Positions 1 to 18,949 of a stretch of 21,545 nt of DNA are shown one piece after another. Source of the stretch: Gnetum montanum (lineage: Eukaryota > Streptophyta > Gnetopsida > Gnetales > Gnetaceae); the NCBI GenBank assembly GCA_015680685.1, contig MNCI01030499.1:291287-312831 (forward strand), written 5' to 3'. A model generated the notes under the pieces. The model was not told the DNA's origin, searched no databases, and saw only the letters and a program-made list of their open reading frames with translations. Each line of letters begins with the position of its first letter. Within the stretch, counting starts at the first letter, position 1. The position numbers and the translations under genes are program-made.

Positions 1-150
1 GGGAGTGCCGCCTCTTATTTATAGATTTGGTGGTAGACCGCGATATCATGTACGCGATATCGCAGGGGACAACGTGATATCGCGTATGCGATATCGCAGG
101 GGATGCGATATCGCAGCTTGTGCATATCGCGTCTCATCAGTATCCTATGT
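1..150 (-). mobile_element. Inverted LTR promoter (U3) fragment
   Basis: The 13-mer at 12-24 is the exact reverse complement of 601-613, which contains the TATAAATA box of the plus-strand LTR downstream. A second colinear inverted match links 122-141 with 475-494 (about 15 of 20 positions). Between them lie six GATATC or ATATCG motifs (39-130), matching the GATATC-like array at 486-570. This is therefore the promoter end of a related LTR pointing left, running off the window edge. Confidence 0.6.
39..130. repeat. Cluster of GCGATATCGC palindromes
   Basis: Six copies of a GATATC/ATATCG core occur in about 90 bases. Three are in the full palindrome GCGATATCGC and two are followed by AGGGG. They sit upstream of the minus-strand TATA at 16-23, so they may be LTR enhancer repeats. 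Confidence 0.75.
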
Positions 151-189
151 CATGTCTTCACATTATGTGTTCTTCTATATTGTCTAAGT

Positions 190-474
190 CACGTCGAAGC
201 TCAAACAATCTAAAATAAGTATACTCTTGCATGTGCAATTGTCACCTAGGATCTCACTCTCTTGTAGCTTGTATTAACTCTTTAGGTTACTAGTGGCCTA
301 CAATATCTAAGGATGCACATACCTTTGTTAAAATTTGTGATACTTGTCAATGTTGCAAACCACTTATTTACATACCATCTTAAGAACCTCAAACCTCAAA
401 AATCACGTGGCTCTTCCAAAAATGAGGGTTGGATCTTATAGGTTCTATTAATCCTTTATCTTTTGCTCATCATT
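190..474. other. Unassigned AT-rich spacer between two head-to-head LTR fragments
   Basis: No coding or RNA signature was seen. It probably contains the outer U3 ends of both LTR fragments and their junction. No clear TG...CA boundary or target-site duplication could be fixed by eye. Confidence 0.3.
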
Positions 475-485
475 AGTGATGAGTC

Positions 486-585
486 CTGATATCGGATCCT
501 CAATATCAGATCCTTGATATTGGACCCTCGATATCGAATACACAATATCAGAGATGCTGAAGTGATATCGGGCATGCGATGTTGG
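486..585 (+). repeat. Degenerate 15-16 bp tandem array with GATATCG core
   Basis: Successive units read GATATCGGATCC, AATATCAGATCC, GATATTGGACCC, GATATCGAATAC, AATATCAGAG and GATATCGGGC. Most differences are C/T or G/A at CpG sites. The array precedes the LTR TATA box. Confidence 0.65.
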
Positions 586-601
586 AACCTATCTCATTGC
601 C

Positions 602-609
602 TATAAATA
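602..609 (+). promoter_or_regulatory. LTR TATA box
   Basis: TATAAATA lies within CCTATAAATAAGAG, after the repeat array and about 170 bases before the AATAAA, a normal LTR layout. The same box occurs inverted at 16-23. Confidence 0.6.
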
Positions 610-1333
610 AGAGACAAGGGTACTTGATTTGGTATTAGTTTTTAGTCCCTTAGATGAACTCTTGCAGTTTTTCCCTTCCAGAGTTAGACTTATTTTTGAG
701 TGCTTCTAGTAGGATTCATAAAGTGAACAGATCTTTATTCGAGCATTGTGTACCTGAGCACACCTTGTGTCCAGAAATAAAGACGAACTTTGTGATAACC
801 CTTGCAACATTCAAAATAGCTTAATTATTGCATTTCATGTTATTTACTATTATTTAATGCTTTCAATAGTTACTTAATGTTATTTCATAGAATTATTAAT
901 TTTCAATTACCAATGAATTAGCACACTCAACACGACCACTTTGAGCATACGTGGTAACCCAGTAACGACTAGTGTTTGGTAATCCTAGTAGTGTTACACT
1001 GGTTCAGGATGTGTCCAAAGAGTGGGAACGAATGCTAGTGTTAGGACTAGTTAGAGAATAGTGAACTAGTTAAATCAAATTAGTTATTAAATTACCTCAT
1101 TCCTCTCTTTTTAGTAGTAAGAAAATAAAACATAAAAGAATAAAAATCACATACCTTGAGTTTACTTAACCATACAATTAAGCCTTACAAGTAAGCTTGG
1201 GAAGATAATGATTGCATAACTCATCCTTGTTCTATGTAGGTGTATAAGCACTTGATCCTTGGAGTTCAACTGGATCACATGTGAACGCTCATATTCGTAT
1301 GGTTGGATGTAGGGGTACCTCATTGCTCATCAT

Positions 1334-1351
1334 TGGCACCATTGCCGAGGA
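1334..1351 (+). other. tRNA-Asp primer-binding site (decayed)
   Basis: TGGCACCATTGCCGAGGA matches 15 of 18 bases of the site complementary to the 3' end of plant tRNA-Asp (TGGCGCCGTTGCCGGGGA), from knowledge of plant gypsy elements. All three differences are G to A at CG or CCG positions, as expected from deamination of methylated C on the opposite strand. It lies one base after the LTR's terminal CA. Confidence 0.75.
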
Positions 1352-1516
1352 TTTTGTTGTTTGTGCGTTGATTAGAACTTAGGAAATACTTCCATCATTG
1401 AAACAAACCCTTAGAGTTAACAATCCTACAATCACCAAAAAAGGGTATCGCACACTAAATAATCAATCATATCTCCTTCTTATTATGAGAGTGCTTCACT
1501 GACTAGGTTCGACACC
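1352..1516 (+). other. Retrotransposon untranslated leader
   Basis: This stretch lies between the primer site and the first gag ATG. It contains no other recognised signal. Confidence 0.4.
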
Positions 1517-3190
1517 ATGAACAATCAGAGGCAGGGTGCACATGATGATCTGCTAGTGCCCCAACAGTTTCACATGGTATACGCTCATCCTGATGAGGAT
1601 ATACCAGACTTTACCTTTATCCTCCACCAAGATGAACAACTACGATGGTGTGATTTAGAAGGTAACATAGTGTTACCTCTCGATCGCTCAATCCCAAGCA
1701 TGCTTCTTCATGCTCTCACATGAATTGGTATGCAACACTTACAATTGGAGTATGTTGTGCATGAGCAAGAATCAAGAGATTATCAGCCCATAGAGGCACA
1801 ACGCCAGAGAGATTTACAATAGGAGAGACATTACAAATGCATGAAGGGAAAGGAGTCTTAGGATGTCCCGTACGTCCTAAGTGAAAACGAGGGTGGTGAA
1901 CCTGCCTCAGGAGGTTTTCCACAAAATGATGTTCCTCTTATTGACTTTGGTCAAGGAGTTGGGTATCAGAATCTTCATTCAACTATTCATAACCTAGGTT
2001 CTCGTACCAACAGACACAAAGGATCCGAAAAAGAAACACGAACACATGACAATGACGGACATTCCGATCATAACAGCGACCAAGGCCATGACCACCAAAG
2101 AGAAGGTGATAAGTGCCATCATGATGCCAGTCCTCCTTTCCCTTCACCTTCATCATCTGCTTCCCCCTCTCCTTCGATATTTGAACATAATCACAAAGGA
2201 CAAGATCATGAGGATAAGGGTAGGCGAGATAGAAATCATCGACAAGACAGTAAAGAAAGGGGACGAGGGCATTCCAAAGAGACACATCACGAAAGAAGGG
2301 AGAGTAGGGAGATGCACCATATACAACAGAATCATGATAAACCCCTACTCACCACCCGAAGTATGTTAGATATAACAGAGGTTGTTAGGATCCCAACAAG
2401 GCACTAGAAGGATAGTAGGATCAAAAGACTAGACATGAATAACATCCCATGATTTGAAGGGGGATACAATGTTGATCCTCAAAACCATCTACAAGCATTC
2501 CACAATGCATGCGCCTTGCAAAATATAGAAAACAAGTGGCAAAAGCTAAAGTTGTTTCTACAGACACTAATTAAGGAAGTGGAAAGCTGGTACCAATCCT
2601 TAGAACCGAAATCCATTCATTGATGGAGTACCATGTTAAAACTATTCAACGATAAGTATCAAACGTACTCCCAGGTGTCCAACCTGCGTAAGCAAATCCA
2701 AGGATGGAAATAAGGAGGACACAAATCCTTGGATGCTGCCATGGGTTAGTATTATTCATTGTTACATCGTTGTCCTGGCCATGGTTACTCGCAGAAGGGA
2801 CAACTATGCCATCTCGTAGATGGGCTTAGGAATGAAATGCAAAGAACCCTTGGGACTTATGCCCAAGGAAGGCTATCCAAGCTGAGAGCCCATCAAATAC
2901 AAAGACTATTGGAGCAAGTTGCCAAGGAGGAAGGCAAGTTGAGAAAAAGAGAAAGTGTGGAAGAGTACAATAGAGACCCTTCCCCTTGAAAGAAGGAAAT
3001 TAGATTTTGCGAAGATGAGGAAGAGTCACCACTTGAATAGATGGTGAATAAAAAGTCTTTTCCCATTGAAAAATTTGCATCAGAAGTAACAGCAAAGGTA
3101 GATCAAATGTGAAACTCCCTAGACAACAAATTTCAAACTATCCTAAAAATAGTAGAGGAGTCTAGAGAACCAAGTAGTGCCCATAGTAGG
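1517..3190 (+). pseudogene. Ty3/gypsy gag polyprotein, broken by nonsense codons
   Basis: Gag forms the particle that packages retrotransposon RNA. One frame runs from ATG 1517 to about 3190 without frameshift but with eleven stops (starting at 1721, 1820, 1859, 2405, 2450, 2621, 2711, 2747, 2987, 3038 and 3110). A charged region rich in His, Asp and Arg (about 1990-2340) holds a Pro/Ser stretch. A Retrotrans_gag-like core follows (about 2450-2860) with FEGGYNVDP, VESWYQSLEPKSIH, KLFNDKYQTYSQV, YYSLLHRCPGHGYSQKGQ and DGLRNEM. The tail (2870-2990) is basic and helical. Ten of the eleven stops are TGA or TAG, which fits methylation-driven decay of CGA and CAG. No zinc knuckle, protease or reverse transcriptase follows; the frame runs into a partial LTR copy. 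Confidence 0.85.
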
Positions 3191-3831
3191 ACTTCAAGGA
3201 TTGTATAGATCCTTATTCAAGCATCAATGTACCTAAACACTTTGATGTGCTAGCAATAAAGATGAGATTCTTGAAACTCCCTGTAGCACTCAGGAATAGA
3301 ATAGATTTACTTTCAATGCAATTTACTTTTCATGTACTTACTTAGTATTTACATTTCCATGCACGTTAATCAATCAATGGAATGAGAGCAACCAGTTTCG
3401 AGCATAAACACATGTTTGCTTGGTAATCCTAGCAATGTTGTTGCTAAGTTTTCCTAGTAGCATAACACTTGGTAATCTCAGTAGTGGATACATGAGTTCA
3501 GGACATTTATGGCAGGCTGAGAACAAACACTTATCATCCTTAGGCTAGTTTAGAATTTATCTTCATGTTGTTAATTAGATTAAATAATTAATCTCTATAT
3601 TATTGTTAAGATTAGTTTAAGGCCACAACAACATCAATAATCATATACCTCACTTTGGATAAAAAAAATATGTAACAAAGCTACCACTAGTCCAAGTGGG
3701 GAGACAACGTCTTATGATCAATGTTTAACAATCTAGATGCCACACTAGTTCCATCCACAAAATTTGACCTGATTGTGCATGACCGCATATGATTCATATG
3801 GTTAGGCATAGGGGGTACTTATCATTCATCA
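3178..3831 (+). mobile_element. Partial 3' LTR (R-U5 part) joined to gag
   Basis: This is a diverged direct repeat of about 710-1332. Anchors in order are GATCCTTATTCAAGCAT, AATAAA (3255-3260), TTGGTAATCCTAGCA (3420), and GGTTAGGCATAGGGGGTAC (3800) against GGTTGGATGTAGGGGTACC (1301). It ends TCATCA near 3831, where the 5' copy ends TCATCA before the primer site. The promoter half is missing. It carries an extra internal duplication of the GGTAATC segment (about 3421-3480). Confidence 0.7.
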
Positions 3832-4600
3832 TCTTCCCATAGACATTAGCTTTCAAATTAATCTAATATCATGTCAAATTGTTAGGCGACGAGGGAGAGA
3901 TAATCTAATCATTAATCATCATTCATTCTAGTAAAAATTTAGGATTCAGAAAATCTTCCAAATTATAGAACTAATTTCTTCTAAACAACAATACATATTA
4001 AACTAAAATTTTAGCTACACATAGTCATCTTTCTAAATTTCTAATAAAACTAGAATCACTGAAAAATGTTGTGAAATGACTAAGATATATAGTGAATGTC
4101 CTGAATTTTGTCTGTGTAACTTCCAAGATTTAGTAGATAATAATGGATGATATTAATGAATGTTAATGAACTAATGAATTGATGATGAAATAGTCAAATT
4201 GTTGTTGAAATTATAGTGATGCTTCTATGATACAAATTATATTATGTGACAAGTTAGATAAAGTTCACTCAAAATAATACAATATAGCCCTAATGATAAA
4301 AAAACCTTAAAAGACTATCAACTTAGCAACAAATAAACTAGGAAAAAACACATCATTTTGTGAATGAATTTTGGATCTATAAAAAGTAAAAATTATGTAG
4401 CCTTAATTAAATATATATATATATATATATATTGGGGTCAAAATGACATTAAAATTATCCATTAATTCAAAATTTCCTATAGTTTTTTAAAATAAGCTCC
4501 TATTGTATAACAAAACAAAAAAATTATTACCTTCTACTCTAAAGAGCTAACATGAAAATGGTAGGTTTGGTATTTAGCTTTAATGGGCGTGGGAACCTAT
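3832..4600. other. AT-rich intergenic DNA, no gene seen
   Basis: No coding or structured element was recognised apart from the (AT)11 microsatellite. Confidence 0.5.
4411..4432. repeat. (AT)11 microsatellite
   Basis: Eleven perfect AT units. Such tracts are often length-polymorphic. Confidence 0.95.
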
Positions 4601-4604
4601 TGAG

Positions 4605-4631
4605 GTAATGTTGATGCAACATCAACATTAC
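4605..4631. repeat. 12-bp palindrome, 3-base loop
   Basis: GTAATGTTGATG, then CAA, then CATCAACATTAC: a perfect inverted repeat in the first unit of the tandem array. Confidence 0.9.
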
Positions 4632-5388
4632 TAGCACTAGTGAAATTCTCAAAAAAATTTCAAAGTGTTGAAAACATATTTCTAGACCTCCAAATTGATG
4701 TTGAAAGATGCCAAGATGATATTGAGGAAGCTAGAAGATGAGGAAATAGTGTTGGACATTAAGTTTGATTATGTTGCATGAAGGTTAATAGCATCGAGAA
4801 TGCTAACACTAATGTTGATGCTAACACAGTGTCAACATTAACAACACTTTCAAAAAATTTTGATATTTTTGTCAAAGTTGTTTTGAGCTGCTAAAGCTTT
4901 GTTTTGCCCTTGAATTGTGACTAAAAGCTGCTAAAACAATGTCAAAAGGTTTGTGAGGTCGAGATGAGGTACTAATGATTAATGATGTTAGCACTAGAAG
5001 TTTTGACACTAACACAATATCAGTGTTAGCCATGGTACTTAGAAAAATTTTGGCAACTTTTTTGAGATTTAATGCATGCGTTTTGAGGTGCTTGAACTAT
5101 TGCCAAAATGAGTTTGGATGATGTCAAGGTGATATTAAGGGATGTGAGAAGCCTAAGAATGAACTGAAATGCTAAGCATGAAGCTTAATGATGTCATATC
5201 ATGAGTTCCAAGAGTGCAAGTACCACACTTAGTGAAATTTTGGTCATTTCACTAAAGGTATATTTTTAAGCTTCCAGAGCCCAGACTAATCTCGAAGGTT
5301 GCCAAGGTAAAGACAAGGAGCTTTGGAGGTTTGTAGATGCTGTAGGATGCCATTTTAGAGTGTTGGTATGAACCTTGTGAGAGGATGC

Positions 5389-5414
5389 CAACATTGATAT
5401 TGATATCAATGTTG
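5389..5414. repeat. 12-bp palindrome, 2-base loop
   Basis: CAACATTGATAT, then TG, then ATATCAATGTTG: a perfect inverted repeat in the last clear unit of the tandem array. Confidence 0.9.
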
Positions 5415-5421
5415 ATGTGGG

Positions 5422-5740
5422 TACCATAACCCCAGGTAGTTCCATCAACAACAACAATATTATTCAAGTGGAACTCCACTGCAACTATACAAGTAATACC
5501 AATAGTGGCACCAACCACAGTTGTGGGGGATGCCACCACCAAGGTAGCAATATCCTTACAGGCAACTAGATTCCTATGGGTATTATGTTCAACAACCACT
5601 ATCTCCATGTGACTCTTCTAGTCAAGTTTCTCCTTTCCAACATCACTACTACCCTCCTGAGTACTATGGATCTCATTTTCCAAATTCCAAGAGGGATGCC
5701 ACATTTCATCCAAGGTCAAACTACCAAATTTGCCAAATTT
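5422..5740 (+). pseudogene. Gln/Tyr/Pro-rich coding remnant, probably retroelement-derived
   Basis: One frame reads as a low-complexity, Gln/Tyr/Pro-rich protein: a QQQQYYSSG stretch, then QYPYRQLDSYGYYVQQPLSP, FQHHYYPPEYYGSHFPNS and RDATFHPRSNYQ. It is broken by TAG and TAA codons at places where CAG or CAA would fit. Such sequence occurs in gag-like and disordered proteins. I cannot name the family, and no start or end is defined. It directly abuts the tandem repeat. Confidence 0.4.
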
Positions 5741-5779
5741 AAACTTTGTGATGTTGGGGGGAGCTTAGGATGTACCATT

Positions 5780-6190
5780 TGAGCTCTCGTAGGATGTGAA
5801 ATATGTAACAGCTCCAACACTTAGAAAAATTTTGGTTCTAGAGTTTTTTAGGGATCATGGAAAATTAAGTCTATAAGTTAGATTATGATCCCAAATGGTT
5901 CTTAATGGTTCCTAGGAGCTAAGATGTGCCTTGTGATGATGTATATGGAAGATTTGAGCCCAAATCTTGATTGAACAATGTTGAAATTACACTTAGTCTT
6001 GATTTGAAGTGAATAAAAAATGTGGATACAACACATATAGTTTGGGGTTATTAAAACTAGAATTAAATGTCTATGTATAGCCCTTGGACATATAAAAGGA
6101 TCATCACCTAAAGCCATAGTGCTAGCATAAAACTTTTAGAGAACTTAAGTAGAAGATAATAGTGTTAGTTAGATCATCATCCTTCTTAGG
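5780..6190. other. AT-rich DNA, no gene seen
   Basis: Apart from a stray ACACTTAGAAAAATTTTGG block near 5818 resembling the tandem repeat upstream, nothing was recognised. Confidence 0.4.
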
Positions 6191-6206
6191 ATTAAACATG
6201 TGCAAA

Positions 6207-6255
6207 GGTTGGAAGGTGGGGGGGTGCACGGGGGGTGTGGCGAGGACAGGAGGGA
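6207..6255 (+). other. G-rich tract, possible G-quadruplex
   Basis: Runs of G (GG, GG, GGGGGGG, GGGGGG, GG) crowd about 50 bases in an otherwise AT-rich area, at the 3' side of an antisense LINE remnant. Quadruplex formation is inference. Confidence 0.4.
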
Positions 6256-6269
6256 TGGGTTTGGACATC

Positions 6270-6950
6270 AGAATATAAATATATTAAAAATAAAGATTCA
6301 AAGTACAAAAAGAAAAGAGCACTACATAGATGACAAACTCCAAAACAACAAAAAGAAAAGGCCCAATGGTTTTTGGGATGTCTTTTCAAGTTTTCATCCT
6401 TATAATCAATCCTAAAAAACCTCCCCTTTGGGGTAGGAAAAGGATTAGACCTTGCCCTCATTTCAAAGTTCCCAAACGAGTTTTCACTTCCTACTAAAGG
6501 CTTTCTTTTAATAAAAAAGAAAAACTATAGAGAGAAACATTTAAGAATTTAATTGATGCATTAGTTGTTGAATGATGTCATCTTGAACTGATAAGGAAAG
6601 AAAATTAGCTGGAGAATCTCTATGAAAAACCATATTACATGAAAACTTCCAAATGACAAAAAATAAGTGGATGAAAGCAACTCCAAGTATGAAGCATAAA
6701 TCTTTGAAGTTGAGGAGAGTCACCAAATAAAACTTAATTTAAGCTTGGTTGAAAACCATGTAAATACCTGTTACACCAAGTCTAAAAGCTATAAGCAACG
6801 GGACATGTAAAAAGTAATGGATGTATGAGTCTTTCATATTATAGATAGGACATCTTAGATCATGAACACCCAACTAAGAGCACCGAATACTAATAGTAAA
6901 CCTTTATGAATCAAATACCATAAAAAATATCTAATTTTTTGGAGCACTAG
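6270..6950 (-). pseudogene. LINE retrotransposon ORF2 C-terminus, decayed (antisense)
   Basis: Read on the minus strand from 6940 down, the sequence gives KIRYFLWYLIHKGLLLV, the start of the zinc-knuckle (zf-RVT) region at the end of plant LINE polyproteins. After a frameshift comes CPIYNMKDSYIHYFLHVPLL, matching the Cys-x-His 'CP.C...E...H.F..CP' pattern with some Cys lost. Then come FVIWKFSCNMVFHRDSP (the IWK-RN-x-xF motif) and DDIIQQLMHQLNS, followed by an AT-rich 3' trailer to about 6270. Frameshifts and stops make it nonfunctional. Confidence 0.7.
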
Positions 6951-6959
6951 CATTTCATA

Positions 6960-7250
6960 TTTTCTAAATTTGATGCTTCTAAGCTACATGCTAATCACAT
7001 TGAGGCGTTAGCTTGCAAGTTATGATGAGTTATGTGCTAAAAAAGAAAAAAAAAAAACTATAAAATGAATTCTGAAATTGTTTGTACAAATCTAGAGGGT
7101 CTTACTGGACATAAATAAAAAATCAGTTCTAGTTTAGACATAGAGCCAAACCTGATACTTTAGAAGAATTATGAGTAATATAACGATGCATAAGTATAGG
7201 TGCTAGAACCCAAAATAAGTGAAATATGGGTACACCCCAAGATTCATAGA
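6960..7250. other. AT-rich DNA, no gene seen
   Basis: It contains an A-rich tract (about 7040-7060). Nothing else was recognised; it may be older LINE sequence. Confidence 0.35.
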
Positions 7251-7259
7251 AGTTTATAA

Positions 7260-7400
7260 CTTAGTGCTACCTAGTAGAATTGCACTTATGACTTGGGATT
7301 ACCAAGCCAAGACTCATACCACTAGGCCAATGCCTCACTAGTACTGATATGACTTAAATTGGCAACCTCTTACCTAATAAAACAATGAGCTAACCACTTG
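7260..7400 (-). mobile_element. SINE-like, two tRNA-derived heads in tandem
   Basis: On the minus strand, 7398-7386 reads AGTGGTTAGCTCA (pol III A-box-like) and 7368-7351 reads AGGTTGCCAATTTAAGTC (B-box-like). A second pair follows: GACTCATACCACTAGGCCA at 7311-7329 is the complement of TGGCCTAGTGGTATGAGTC (A box), and 7286-7276 reads AGTGCAATTCT (decayed B box). Box spacing of about 20-30 bases fits tRNA-derived SINEs. No poly(A) tail or target duplication was confirmed. Confidence 0.45.
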
Positions 7401-7429
7401 GGCTGCCTCTCACAAGTTCAAATGTAAAA

Positions 7430-7759
7430 AACTATCATCATAGCCCAACAAAATAGGATCCACTAAAGTATAAAACATAAAAAAATGGTGTCTAAGAAAC
7501 CTTTAAAGTTAAACATTTACAAAATTGCAACACAATGAATTATCAAACAATAAATCATTAATTAAGTTGAGACCGCATTTCCAAAGGACGCAATCACATT
7601 TATTTAGATAACTAAAAAGTTGAAGTACATGATGACATGGCAAACTCATAGAAATTGTAGTTCCATTCCAAAAGCAGAATGTCTCATTTAGGTGTGAGAG
7701 AATTTAACTTTTTACCTTCAAATGAACCGGACAATGTCTTAGATTAAAGGTTAATAATC
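7430..7759. other. AT-rich flank upstream of GGT promoter
   Basis: No coding, repeat or RNA signal was seen. CpG is nearly absent, unlike the following stretch. Confidence 0.4.
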
Positions 7760-8208
7760 GGACAACGATGTATCAGAGTTGTTTTAGCGCTCTCGCATGT
7801 TTGTTCTGCTCATGGTTGTTCTTGTGCATGTGGACGGGCGCCTCCGCATCTTATCCAACGCGTATTCTGAGCTCGTCGTCCCAAGACCTGTGCATCCACT
7901 ATTCTTCCATATCCACATGTTCTCCATTCATCTATATTCTCGTCAGCCCTTCTTCGAATTCTGCGGGCCAAGCAAAAATCGCAAACTTCAAATTTTATAA
8001 TATCAATTGCATTATCGCCTGTTCCTTTGACTGCAAATTTTGAAATGCCACTACCACTCTTGACTCTAATCTGATATTCCGTTCACGCTTCTTCGCTCTA
8101 TTTCTGCTTCTTAATTCCATTCTTCCAGGTGATCCGTGGCAGTTCACGCTAAGCCGGTTCGAGGTGACCAGCGAGGATTGAAGTTCTTGTATGATAATTT
8201 CAAGAAAG

Positions 8209-8519
8209 GTAGAAAACCTTAACTATTTCGAAAACGAAAACGAGATTTGTTTTTTTTTTTCTCTTTTTTTTTTTAAAAAGTCATGCATCTCAGCAATTTG
8301 CTTTGCAGTGACTGCGTTAAGAACGCATTGTTTTTCCTTCGTCTTATTTTTACGTATCAATTGCGTTAAATGTATAATTGAAACTGAGAATAAGACGAAG
8401 GAACGACATCATCTCAAGAGCAAATTTTCTTTCCCTTAATACGTTGTTTAGCTGTTGCAGTTTCTGTTTGCACTTTCCAATAGGTGTGAAGTGTGGTGAT
8501 TTGCTTTGATTGCATACAG
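8209..8519 (+). other. Possible 5' UTR intron of GGT
   Basis: A good donor (AAG|GTAGAA at 8209) and a good acceptor (ATACAG ending at 8519) flank a T-rich 311-base stretch with two long T runs near 8249-8274, as in plant introns. Splicing would place the leader 37 bases before the ATG. A 15-bp inverted repeat lies inside it (8334-8348 and 8389-8403). There is no transcript evidence; another donor or no intron is possible. Confidence 0.35.
8334..8403. repeat. 15-bp perfect inverted repeat with 40-base loop
   Basis: TTCCTTCGTCTTATT at 8334-8348 is the exact reverse complement of AATAAGACGAAGGAA at 8389-8403. It could form a stem-loop in the pre-mRNA leader, or be the ends of a tiny inserted element. 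Confidence 0.8.
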
Positions 8520-8556
8520 ATCGCACTCTTGGACGATCTATAGATTTGTTGATAAA

Positions 8557-18949
<10,393 letters not shown>

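Larger units (their letters stand above)
475..1332 (+). mobile_element. 5' LTR of a Ty3/gypsy-type retrotransposon
   Basis: The LTR has a GATATC-like repeat array (486-570), a TATA box TATAAATA (602-609) and an AATAAA (776-781). It ends in CA at 1331-1332, one base before a tRNA-Asp primer-binding site. Its second half (about 710-1332) is repeated in diverged form at about 3178-3831, with paired anchors GATCTTTATTCGAGCAT (729) and GATCCTTATTCAAGCAT (3207), and AATAAA 45-46 bases after each. The 5' boundary is uncertain. Confidence 0.7.
4600..5420. repeat. Degenerate tandem repeat of about 195 bp with a palindrome per unit
   Basis: AAAAATTT-like blocks recur near 4650, 4852, 5043 and 5228, each shortly after a palindromic GTTGATG/CTAACAC-type segment. 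Palindrome centres lie near 4618, 4825, 5019, 5195 and 5401, so the period is about 180-207. Units share phrases such as CAAGATGATATTGAGG and CAAGGTGATATTAAGG. A further ACACTTAGAAAAATTTTGG occurs near 5818, about three periods after the block at 5228. Units are too diverged for exact borders by eye. Confidence 0.55.
7760..8556 (+). promoter_or_regulatory. Probable GGT promoter and 5' UTR region
   Basis: This stretch just upstream of the GGT start keeps many CpG dinucleotides, about seven in 7761-7860, whereas 7061-7160 has none by eye. That fits an unmethylated promoter. A TATA-like TTTTATAATA lies at 7993-8002, followed by a pyrimidine-rich stretch to about 8130 that resembles a plant 5' leader. 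The exact transcription start cannot be read from sequence, and no specific light-response element is claimed. Confidence 0.45.

Noticed and set aside
39-130. CRISPR-like or origin-like repeat array
   Set aside because: The repeats are short palindromes with irregular spacing and no uniform spacers, and the context is a plant LTR promoter.
2046-2369. 107-codon open frame overlapping the gag pseudogene
   Set aside because: It lies in another frame of the charged gag region. The gag frame continues through the whole area with recognisable domain sequence.
7260-7400. Functional tRNA genes
   Set aside because: Only A and B box-like words are present. No cloverleaf stems or anticodon arm could be paired.
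7768-8043. Open frames in the CpG-rich stretch upstream of GGT
   Set aside because: They have no family resemblance and lie in the probable promoter and leader. CpG retention explains the lower stop density.
8506-8556. Possible N-terminal extension of GGT upstream of ATG 8557
   Set aside because: It would need a TTG start and crosses a good splice acceptor at 8519. The family N-terminus begins at the ATG.
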